DNA from: Sphagnum compactum
Lineage: Eukaryota > Bryophyta > Sphagnopsida > Sphagnales
DNA length: 64,000 nt
Direction: 5' to 3'
Assembly: GCA_965153455.1 (NCBI GenBank)
Contig: OZ234495.1
Span: forward strand, 11,776,875 to 11,840,874
Shown: in pieces, positions 47,190 through 57,403 of the stretch
Layout: each line of letters begins with the position of its first letter
Position numbering within the stretch: the first letter of the stretch is position 1
Position numbers and translations under genes: made by a program
The notes under the pieces: generated by a model
Told to the model about the DNA's origin: nothing
What the model saw: only the letters and a program-made list of their open reading frames with translations
Database searches by the model: none

Positions 47190-48430
47190 CCATGTAGCAG
47201 TACCCACATAATGATAATTAATGCACATTGTTTGAGAGGAGCAAAATGCAATACCTGCCTTAAGCCATAGAACACACACTAGTTGTGGGTAGTCAATGCA
47301 TTATTCGCATATGGGTATGAAAAAATAAACTACAAAGAGATATTGAATATGAAATATCCGTGTAAAAGTATAAAACCTTTATTTATGGTTGTATACTTCA
47401 TGAAATTTGATGCCCTTTCTATATCCAATAACTAGGAAATGAAAAGAGGTTGAATTGTGAAAATATAAACAAAAAAACAAAAGAAGTAACATGAGACAAA
47501 TGCATACCTTTAGGAATAAAAAATGACAACGTTCCACCAAAGTTTGTAGTCCCAATTGAAAATGCAACCCTAAAAATTTATAACTCGTACAAAAATGGGT
47601 TAGAAAATATTAAATTCTAGCAATTATGTAACATAAAAAACAAAGGAGATTCATAATTATGGTATAGATCTAAACAAGTGAAAAGATCAAAAACCGATAC
47701 AATGAGCAAAATTTAAAGTATAAACCTTAGGTTCTGAAATATATGAACCAAATTCCTATACACTAAATAATAAAGCATAACCCTAAAAATCCAAATGATA
47801 TTTTGCAAAACCCCATGTAGCAATACCCACATAATAATAATTAATGCACACTATTTGAGAGGAGTAAAATGCAATACTTGCCTTAAACCATAAAACACAC
47901 TGGTTGTGGGTAGTCAATGCATTATTCGCATATGGGTATGAAAAAATAAACTACAAAGAGATATTGAATATGAAATATCCGTGTAAAAGTATAAAACCTT
48001 TATTTATGGTTGTATACTTCATGAAACTTGATGCCCTTTCTATATCCAATAACTAGGAAATGAAAAGAGGTTGAATTGTGAAAATATAAACAAAAAAACA
48101 AAAGAAGTAACACGAGACAAATGCATACCTTTAAGAATAAAAGATGAGAACGTTCCACCAAAGTTTGTGGTCCCAATTGAAAACACAACCCTAAAAGATC
48201 ATAACTCGTACAAAAATGGGTTAGAAAATATTAAACTTTAGCAACTATGGAACATAGGAAACAAAGGAGATTCATAATTATGGTATAGATCTAAATAAGT
48301 GAAAATATCAAAAACGAATACAATGAGCAAAATTTAGAGTATAAACCTTAAGTTCTGAAATATGTGAACCAAATTCTTATACACTAAATAATAAAGCATA
48401 ACCCTAAAAATCCAAATGATATTTTTCCAT
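47190..48430. repeat. 621-bp tandem duplication
   Basis: Two direct copies, about 47,190-47,810 and 47,811-48,430, offset by 621 bp throughout; for example TTGTGGGTAGTCAATGC lies at 47,283 and 47,904. The copies differ by scattered substitutions and small indels. Both contain a GCAATAC word near their left ends. Matching minus-strand frames in the copies are copies of each other and not supported as genes. Confidence 0.92.
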
Positions 48431-48608
48431 GAACCTTGTTACAACCCTAATTATACAAACCCTAACAAAAAAACGTCTTAGTGATATATGCCCTAAACCC
48501 AAAAAACTATACAAACTATACAAATTATATAATGCAAAATACGTTAATATTTAAAAACAATCAAATAAATTTCATACAAAACCAAAGAGAAGATATGTCT
48601 TTTGCCTT

Positions 48609-48711
48609 TGTGTGATCTTTCCAACTTAAATTTTTCCACTCTTTTTGAAGAAGATATAGAATGCAATTGTATTACTTCACATATGTGTAAACCCTAAAAA
48701 TTTCCCCCCAA
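48609..48711 (+). repeat. direct repeat, right copy
   Basis: Matches 42,919-43,022 in the same orientation. The pair brackets 5.6 kb including the transposase remains and the 621-bp duplication. Confidence 0.8.
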
Positions 48712-49039
48712 ATTTAACCTACTTTAAATTAATTACTATACATTTATGACAAACTTATTAATTAATTTATGTGTCTCAGCCTTAAACCTAAACCATAATC
48801 CAATAGTACATACTTATAATTATTACATGAAAAGAGTATTGTAATGTCCATTCAATAATGAATTAGGTAAACAAAATTTAGTAGGATTGAGGGGGGGGTT
48901 AGGGTGGAAAAAATGAGTAGCTAGTTAATTTGGTATTTGGCTATGTAAAAAACATAGATAGATAGGTATTTAAGTAGATAGGCAAGTTAATACATAAGAA
49001 ACAAGTTACCTTATCAAGGTGACTAGGTTTGTAAAATAC

Positions 49040-49250
49040 TTATGTCAATAAGGTGGTTGTGTATGTAGAGTAGGTAGGTCAATAGGGTAGGTAGTTAGTA
49101 TAGTGGTTAAGTTAGTAGGGTATGTAATTAATAGGGTAGCTAGGTTAGTAGGGTAGGTGGTTAGTACAGTAGCTCGGTCAATAGGATAACTAGTTATTAG
49201 GGTAGTTGTGTTAGTAGGGGATAATAAATAAGGTACCAAGGTTGGTGCAG
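49040..49250. repeat. degenerate TAGGGTAGGTNRTTAGT subterminal repeats
   Basis: Many short units of the GTTAGTAGGGTAG type near the right end of the MULE. They are the inverse of CTACC-rich DNA near the left end. On the minus strand they give a repetitive Thr/Pro/Leu frame that I do not call a gene. Confidence 0.7.
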
Positions 49251-49423
49251 TATTTATGAAGGTAGAAAAGTGAGCAAGGTAACTATGTGTGAGGTTAAAT
49301 CTAGGGAAAAACGGCCAAAAACCAAAAAAAAAAAGTACAATGGTCAGCACCAAAAAAAAATGGACTATCATGAACCCCATCCGGCATCGAATGAAAAAAC
49401 GCAAGGCATCCAGTGGACAGAAC

Positions 49424-49462
49424 GGCCAACTGGTGCATTAGTGGCTGCTAGTTCACTCTGCC
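49424..49462 (-). repeat. right terminal inverted repeat of the MULE
   Basis: On the minus strand it starts GGCAGAGTGAACTAGC, matching the left end with one gap and about four substitutions, most of them transitions. Confidence 0.82.
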
Positions 49463-49472
49463 CCAATCTCTC
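49463..49472 (+). repeat. right target-site duplication of the MULE
   Basis: CCAATCTCTC, identical to 37,427-37,436. A CT/TA simple repeat follows, so one or two bases of the edge could be chance. Confidence 0.8.
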
Positions 49473-49559
49473 TCTATATATATATATTAGTTTGAACCCC
49501 GTGCCTAATGCACAGGTGTGTTATTTCAACAATGTTTGGTTCATGTTTTAGTTTTTTTT

Positions 49560-50345
49560 TAAAAACTTTTATCTTTTTTATTTTTGATTTTTATGTGTTT
49601 TTTTGTTTTTATTATTTTGTATAATAAAAATAAAGTGTTTCTTTTTCACTTTTGTATTTTTGTTTATTTGGATGCAAGTTTGAAGTTTGGAGAAAGAAGA
49701 CACACCTCATTATTTTTCATGTAGGGTTTTTCTTCATTATTATAAGTTTTATTTTTTCATATTTTCTACTCTTTATTTGGTTTCTTCTTTTTTCTAATTT
49801 TTTTCTTTTAAAATGATTTTACTGTATTTCCCTTTCCTTATTTCATTTGTTTCCATTCCTATTTTATAGTTTTTGTGTTTTTACTTTTTTGTGTTTATGT
49901 TTGTTTCATGTTTTAATTTTTTCTATTCTTATTTTGTCTATCTTCAATTTTCTTCTATTTTTATGCAATATTTATTTATTTATTTAGTTTTTATTTTCTT
50001 TTCCAAAAAAATTCTAGTTTTTTTAATATGTTTTATAATAAAAATAATTAAAAAAACTTTTGTATTTTTGTTTGATTAGATGCAAGTTTGAAGTTTGGAA
50101 AAAGAAGACAAACCTCATTTTTTTTTCAAGTATGGTTTTTTTTCTCTTTGTTTTGCTCTTTGTTTTGTTTCTTCTTTTTTGTCATCTATTTTTTAATTTT
50201 CTTTTAAGATTATTTTACTGTATTTCCCTTTTTTGTTTCATGTTTAAGTGTTTACAAAAAGTTTCTAATTGTTAAAGTGTTTTTTTGTTTTTATTTTTTT
50301 TTCTAGTTTTTCCCCTTTTAAAAATATATATTTGTTCTCTTTGGA
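49560..50345. repeat. T-rich tandem duplication of about 400 bp
   Basis: TTTTGTATTTTTGTTT with GATGCAAGTTTGAAGTTTGG at about 49,649 recurs at about 50,057, and TACTGTATTTCCCTTT at about 49,819 recurs at about 50,216. Poly-T-rich frames here are low complexity. Confidence 0.75.
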
Positions 50346-50602
50346 TGGATGACGGACGGACGGATGGATGGAAAGCTTCATTTCACCCCGACGTCCTTTA
50401 CTATATGTAATACACTATATGCTTAGGTTGCTCCCTATATATCAGTACAAAATTGGTACCTATTGAGGATGTGTATTATAGGGGGTACTTATTCATGTTT
50501 TTATTTTCTTGGGCTCCGTGTTGCTATGCATTACCAGTGATGATGAAATGAAAAATTAAAAAAAGGGGTTACATTTGAATTTTTTTTTCATAAATAAATA
50601 AA

Positions 50603-50642
<40 letters not shown>
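50344..50642. repeat. GGAY tetranucleotide tract and (TA)n
   Basis: GGATGGATGACGGACGGACGG at 50,344-50,372, and a TA run at about 50,606-50,642. No gene between them. Confidence 0.85.
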
Positions 50643-50644
<2 letters not shown>

Positions 50645-50649
50645 ATTCA

Positions 50650-52680
50650 AATTGTACAAAATATTGCCCAATTATCATACAAGGGAAGATTTAATTAGTC
50701 ACCCTTTTTTTTTTTTATTGAAATTTTAGAAGCAATTAAGGTGGATAAACAATAAATCAGCTAAGCAAGCAAGGATTAAGTCCTTGAATTAGGTATTTAA
50801 GAGAGAATTTTTTAATGTCAAAAAAATAAACATGTTAATCTTTTGAAATAATCTCAACATATTCAAATGAAGTAACACATATCTACATTCATACACATGT
50901 AAAATGTGTATGAAATTGGAAAGTCACAAATATTAATAAAACATTTGAAAGGACATAAAGATTTCAAAAGACATTGAAAAAATAAAGAGATTTGCTTTTC
51001 TTTCAATATCTTAAGAAACATTACAACTTGTAAAATGTTTTCTTTTTTTAAAAAAATCGGTTTGGAATCGACCTTTAATAAATTTGCACTTTAGCATTGT
51101 CTTTTTGTATGACCTACGACTATAGCCCATCTAACTTAAACTAGGTCCGATGAAATCATCATCACTAGAATTAGTGAGGGGTGCACCCATAGTTTTAAAA
51201 AATAATAATTATAGAAGTAGCCATTTGAAGCATCCCCCTCCCCAACCTCCCTTTACAACAACAGTTTTGTAAGGAGCACATTGGGAACTTGGGGAACATA
51301 TTGGGACACAAAAATCAAACCCCCATTATAAACTGGGAGTACTTATTCGTGCTTCTATTAGTGAGGGGTTTTCATTTCTCAGAAAGAGCCATTTGATTGG
51401 CCCACTGTCCATATTTTGGAACATGGGACACTCCCAAGCATAGAAGCCTAAATATGCTTCCCTCCCCAAAATAGAGGATAGAGGGAGGGGGGGGGGACCA
51501 TGTAAGAGGTGTGCATTCAATGTTTTTGGATTTTGGTGTTCTCATTATGTTCCCACAAGTTCTCAATGAATTTTCTCACAGGTTCCCCAAGATGTTCCCA
51601 ATAGCACCATGCTTTATCCCATAATTTTTGTCAAAAGTGAACTTTCATAATCTAGAAAGGTGGGCCATAGTGAAGCAAGTGTCTCTACACTTTTTAGTTT
51701 GGGGGAGTGCCCAATGTTTCAAAAAACATTCTGATGGGCCAATCAAAGTGACTCCTTGCAAACAAAAGAAAAACATTGGTTGTGCACACACAACTAACTA
51801 ACACAAAGGAGGGAATAGTTTCTTCTTGTCTTTCATTAGTTTAGAGTAAGGTTCAAATTTTCCATTCACAAATCAATCATGCAATCTTGTCTTGATGCCA
51901 TTTCGGACTAGCCCTTGCACTGTCACGCCAGCCTTTTACATAAAAGTTAGATTGGCGTCATCATCTTGTCCTTTCTTTGCTCATTCTTTTCTGGTGTTTA
52001 TTGTTAAGGAGCCATCTCACCTTCTTTTGCTCCATTTTTCTTTTTGGTATTTGTTGTTGCCGGGAAGAGAGAGCTACCTAGCCAGGTGTCAGCCAGTCCC
52101 CATGTGAAGTATTCCTCTCTTGTCATCAATATGTGTAGGGTAAAGCTGCAGGGTGTAAGAGGGGCATTCCCAAAACAAGGAGTTTAGGATGAGGCGATCA
52201 CAAGTATAGATCTGAGATCACAAGTATGGCCTCGCATTTGGGAACACCCCCACCCTTGGATTTTTATCCATTGTAAAGCATGAGGCAAAAATCATCATGA
52301 ACCTAAACATACCTGATCATAAGGTGCACAAGGCGGATTCTTATGCTTACTCCTTAAGAGTGGGAGGTATCTTACGCTCCATAGGTCAGTTCAGACCTAT
52401 GGATATGCTTCTGCTGTGATACTCCCTAACCTCTAATGTCAACTGGCTTTTGACATCACTAGCATGACTCACTAACAACCTAACCTAATTTTCCTAGACA
52501 AAACTCTATCTTGGTTCACACATAGTGCTAATAATCAAAACAAACTCCTCAACATATTATCTCTGTTCATGCTGATTTCTTTGTGATTGTATTGTTACAG
52601 CACCGATCGCCACAACCTTTTCATGCCATCAGTCTTTTCACAGAGCTTTTGCTTTTGCACTTTGCATTTTTATTTATTTT
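50650..52680. other. stretch without recognisable genes
   Basis: AT-rich to 51,100, then mixed. A G-run lies near 51,488-51,497. Frames here are short and unconvincing. The part 52,140-52,450 is less AT-rich and could be an LTR or other repeat, but I see no partner in the window. Confidence 0.5.
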
Positions 52681-52689
52681 TTAACAACT

Positions 52690-53075
52690 TCTTTCGAGCT
52701 TCATTCTTCTTTCAAGTTTCATTCTGTTTTTTTTCATGGTCATTTTGCTGGTTATTTGTTTGTAGGAAGTTTCATTCTTTTTTCAAGTGTCATTATGTTC
52801 TTCATCATCATTTTGTTGTTTATTTATTTGCATGAATTTATTTTTTTGGGAGCTTCATTATGCGTTTTTTCATTGTCATTTTGTTGCTTATTTATTTGTA
52901 GGAAGCTTTGTTGTTCTTCCGAACTTCATTCTATATTTCGTCATTGTTATTTTGTTGCTTATTTGTTTGCAGGAAGCTTTGTTCTTGTTCCAAGCTTCAT
53001 TCTGTGTTTTGTCATTGTCATTTTGTCGTTTATTTGCTTGTAAGAAACTTCATTCTTTTTTTTACGTTAAGCATT
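52690..53075. repeat. 68-71 bp T-rich tandem repeat, about five units
   Basis: TTGTTGCTTATTTATTTG followed by TAGGAAGCTT recurs at about 52,745, 52,813, 52,881, 52,952 and 53,023. The overlapping plus-strand frames (SFCCLFICRK-like) are repeat products. Confidence 0.9.
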
Positions 53076-53079
53076 TTCT

Positions 53080-54539
53080 CACTTTCTTTTGTCTATAGGG
53101 TTTTGTGATTCAGCTTTGTTTAATACAACATTGAATTTTTTTTCATTTTTCTTGTTGAAGTCTCTTTGTCTTTATCTAGGTGAAAGTACACTATGGAATA
53201 AACAAAAATTTGTCATAATTTAACAGTTTTCGATACTTATGAACTTTGATATATCATGGTGGATGTTTGAAAAATATCATGAAATTGAAGCAAATATGAA
53301 CAAATTAATTATTTATTGGAGTACATTTTCACTTTGTAACAACCTTGTCACAATGTTGCAATTGTGAAAAAGGACTACAAAGGATTAGATTTAAGGGTAG
53401 TTTATTTGTGAAATTTTGCACATGTAAAAAGACAACCATGAAAAAAAATCTTCTTCACTAAAATTCTTAATTTCTCTTCAAATTGTGAAGTTCATATCAT
53501 TTGTTTTAAGAACATTTGTTATTACATTATGTTATAATAATGATGAAAATTGTGATCTTTTTAAATTGTAAAATGTTCTTCCATTGAAGATGTAAAGGGG
53601 CTAAGTGTTTTTTTATCATTTTACATAAAAATAATGGATTTTGAAAATTGATAAAAAATGGTAATCTGTTGTAAAATAAGGACCATTTTAAATTGATATT
53701 TATAAAATAATTGGTGCATTTTTACACAATGATACAACTACCAATCAATTGCATATTGATGGGTTTAATAACTTATTTTATGTTTGAAGCTCAAATTAAC
53801 TACATGTGATCTTTAAAAAAATTCAAAGTGAGTGAAATCTTATATGTTATTACTTTTAATACTTATGTAGTCCCAATTTTCCTTTAAATTGTTTACATTG
53901 TAATGTGCGTTCACCCCTCATTTAATCTTTGCTCAACATAATGAAACCATTATAGATCGTTCTACTTGTGCTATTTTTTCAACTTATTATTCAAGCACAA
54001 GATTTGTTGATTCTTGTTCATTTTCACAATGAATCTTGATCCGACTTGTTTGATTTCCTACACGAATTATAGTTAATTCCTTTTGATGTCAACATAGATA
54101 TTAATTGTAGGTTAGTGTTTGAAACAATGGTAAAGTTTTGATTTTCCATAGCTATAGGATCTTTTGTGTTTATGAATTATTGCTAAGTTAGAATTTGGTG
54201 ATTGGGTTAAGGCTAGGTCGACTACTTGGTACTTTCATTTTCTTATGACTCCATATGATGACAAAAGGTGGATTGAACATTTTTGAGTTGGTAAAACTTT
54301 TGTGAGACAACTAATTAAAAGATTAAAAGAAAAAATGCAAAAACAAGATACAAACTATAGGTGCGTGGTTCCATTGAGCATCAGAATAACTTGTGCATTG
54401 TAAAATTAGCTCATGCATTAGAATGCTTATAATGTAGTGATTTTTTTGCAATAGGGAAATGAATAGTTTGTTTAGTGTCTTGTGAATTCATACATGTAAT
54501 CAATGAAGTTTTTGAAAATCAAACCAAGTGGCCTTAAGG
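53080..54539. other. AT-rich stretch without recognisable genes
   Basis: No gene or ordered repeat seen. Confidence 0.55.
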
Positions 54540-54826
54540 TGAAAATCTATTACAAATCATGGAGGGGTTGAAGGACTTGTCAAGTCTACAAGGTATGCAA
54601 GGTGCCATAAAATGTTGTTCAAATCCATATCCAAAAGTTGAAATCAAATGTTTTTGTAGCAAGTTATTACCCTTTCACATCCAAAGCCTATAGTATGCAA
54701 CTACAAGCCATCATCGATCATAGGAAACAATTTCTTGATGTTTTCATGGGGATGTTGGGGTCAACGAATGATGTAAAGGTTCTACACCTATCTTTAATCT
54801 ATCTCAAGGTTACATGGGGGCACTAG
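54540..54826 (+). pseudogene. PIF/Harbinger-type transposase fragment
   Basis: The frame from 54,638 encodes YYPFTSKAYSMQLQAIID, then HRKQFLDVFMGMLGSTND, matching the nuclease core of Harbinger-type (DDE_Tnp_4) transposases around the second Asp region. Upstream, in another frame, SLQGMQGAIKCC is the remains of the first catalytic block, so there is at least one frameshift. Only about 90 codons remain, ending at LIYLKVTWG. No terminal repeats found. Confidence 0.72.
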
Positions 54827-54829
54827 AAG

Positions 54830-56029
54830 AAATGTGGAGGGACCTATTCATATTTCTACCCTTATTCATGCTGCTACTATGGTAGCAGCAGGTATTTTTC
54901 TCGTAGCTCGCTTATTTCATCTTTTCTAGCTTTACTTCTCGTAATCATTTATTAGTACCTCTTTTTAAATTAGGATTTTCAGTGAGACTTTCTAAAGCAA
55001 TTAAAGTAGAGCCTGACACTACAGGAATCTAATTAGTCATTATAGTTAATGTTTTAAAATTTTGGAATTAGATATTAATCAAATTCAAAATATTAATATT
55101 ACTAAATTATTCATTTAATATTATTTAATTAATAACTATTAAACCCTTTGGTTTTGATTTTAACACATTTTTTCAAATCAAAAACCTTTGGACTTGGTTC
55201 AAAAATCAAGTTTGGTTCCATGTACAATAGAAATTGTATGAGTACAAAACTTTGTAACAAATTAAACAAGGGTCTATGTGGGTATGGAGTTCAACAATTA
55301 ATTAATATGAATATTTAACTATAAAATTTAACCTATTTATCAATTTAAAAAATCAATTGAAATCTTAGGGTATTGTTTTTATTTTCAAGAATTTTTGTCA
55401 CATTTCTAGTTCAGTTCCAAATTGGGCAAAAAATTCATTTTAGGTTTGACTTTTGTGTTGGCTCCATCACAAAAGTGTCAACTTGGGTCATCCTTTGATT
55501 GGTTATATATGTATTGTCACCTGTGACTAGGATGTGACTTTTTTAGTGAACAATGGGAACAAGTTATGTGTTATCACATGCCCCAAATTTTAATAATTTT
55601 AAATGTTTTATTATAATTTTGAAATAATTAAAAGTTTAGTTTTTATGTTTGGATGATTTTTAATTGTGACATCTGGTGCAATAAAAAGTTCCATGTGGCA
55701 TAGTAATTGAATTTTTCCAAAAGAAATTTAAATCAATATTTAAGTATGTAGGTCAAAGTAGGTAGGTATATAGATAGTTAGGTGTAAACACATGAATATT
55801 TGTATTTTATTTTGAATTAAACCTTTTTTTTTGGCTCATCCCTTATGCCCATGTTTTTTCATATGAAAATGTAAGAAAAAACACCGTGTTTATATACTTT
55901 TCAAGATGAGTTTGAAAATGAAAACATATGGAATAAACTTTTTAGTTGTAAACTACTTGCAACTAAAAAACTTATTTCATATTTTTATCCCCATTTTAAT
56001 TTTTGTAAATTATATAATTGAATAGGTAA
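54830..56029. other. AT-rich stretch without recognisable genes
   Basis: No gene or ordered repeat seen between the Harbinger fragment and the right inverted-repeat arm. Confidence 0.55.
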
Positions 56030-57403
56030 ATGACTAACTAATTAATTAACTAACTAGTTAGCTAATGAATTAATAAACCTCCTAATAAATTAAGTAACAA
56101 CTCACTTAGAAACTCACTAATTAACTATTTATAGTAATAATCATCAATAATTTTTAATTACGTAATTATATAATTACTGAATTAAATATATTATTATTAT
56201 ATTATTATTATTACTAAATTTATTAGCTAAATAAATAGTAATGAACATTTAATTTTAACTATAATGATCGATATACATCAACTAATTTAATTAACTAGTA
56301 ATTGGCTACTATTGAAATAACTAACTAACTATTAATAACTTATTAATTAATAGTTCATAAACAAGTAAATTAATATAATAACTGAAATATTGATTAATTA
56401 ATAATTAACTACAAACATTAAGTAACTCTAACAATATAATTAATACCTAGCTTGGGCTAACTATTTTATTATAATTATTACCATTATTATTTTTCTTTTT
56501 ATATAGTTAATAATAAATATAATATTTAAATATTTAAAATAATGATGAAATTAATTGAATTACTATTGTAGCTAGTTGGTAACCAAAGCTAACTATCTAT
56601 TTTTACTATTCCTATTATTATTTCACTAGTTATAATTATTTGTGAAATATTATATTAAATATTTCATAATTTTAATAAGTATACTTTTCCTTTGAAAATA
56701 AATTTTCATTTATATAATTTTTTTCTCTACTAATTATTACAGTAATTATATTATTATTTTTCCTATCATATTAATGTCATCATCATCATCATTATCATCA
56801 TTATGTAATAAAATAATATTATTTTAAAATTTTAATAAAAGATAATATGAAAATTTTAATTTATTATTATAATGTAATATATTAAATATATAATATAATA
56901 TAATAAATGTCGTTTGTAATAATTTGAGGGATATAATAATATAGCTTGAATAAACTTGTAATATGGTGGCAATATATTTAGTACATATCTTACATAAAAT
57001 TTTAATATATTCAAAATATACATTTAATGTCATCATCATATCGAGGCCATTTATGTTAATAATAATGTTTGAATACACAAGTAATACCATCATTCATATG
57101 CATTCAAAGTATACCTTTGTAAATCCTAATGTATTCAATTCTATCTTTTAGAATACACAAAATACACCTTTGTATATTCATAGGGCTACAATTAAATTGG
57201 TCACATTTGTAATTAATGGGACATAAGTTGTTCTTCTTGGATGAACTAAATGTTGTTCACATGGAAGCATGAAATCAAAATAGTCACAACTATGACCAAC
57301 ACAAGAAATAGTCGCAAAAATGTCTAAAGGTTGTCAAAAATGATTAATAATCGCATGCAGTTGCAAATAGAGTGGTTATATTTTTGCCAATTTCTACTAA
57401 TGT
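56030..57403 (-). repeat. right arm of the long inverted repeat, CACTA-like end
   Basis: The reverse complement matches 25,353-26,830 over most of its length. It starts CATTAGTAGAAATTGG at the outer end (57,403) and includes GTGTTGGTCAT, CCATGTGAACAACATTTAG, ATACAAAGGTGTATTTTGTG and AACATAAATGGCCT in the same order. The identity is moderate with many small indels. The outer three bases on the two sides do not match, so no target duplication is visible. Confidence 0.75.

Larger units (their letters stand above)
37437..49462. mobile_element. Mutator-like element (MULE) of about 12 kb with TIRs and TSD
   Basis: The left terminus at 37,437 and the reverse complement of the right terminus at 49,462 match over about 38 bases (GGC, then AGTGAACYAGCAGCC, then CACCAGTTG) with few mismatches and a one-base gap. 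Both are flanked by the same 10 bases, CCAATCTCTC, in direct orientation; MULEs make 8-11 bp duplications. Inside are a MULE transposase (minus, 44.2-46.9 kb), a second dead gene (plus, 39.1-40.7 kb), a hairpin array and several tandem repeats. Subterminal CTACC-rich DNA is present on the left (37,577-37,620) and, inverted, on the right (49,040-49,250). The internal genes are broken. Confidence 0.85.

Noticed and set aside
47379-47567. Conserved small protein, because a near-identical frame occurs at 48,000-48,188
   Set aside because: The similarity is fully explained by the 621-bp tandem duplication.
49491-49520. Possible tRNA-like T-loop (TTTGAACCCCGTG)
   Set aside because: No matching acceptor stem or anticodon arm upstream; the upstream side is a TA repeat and the MULE end.
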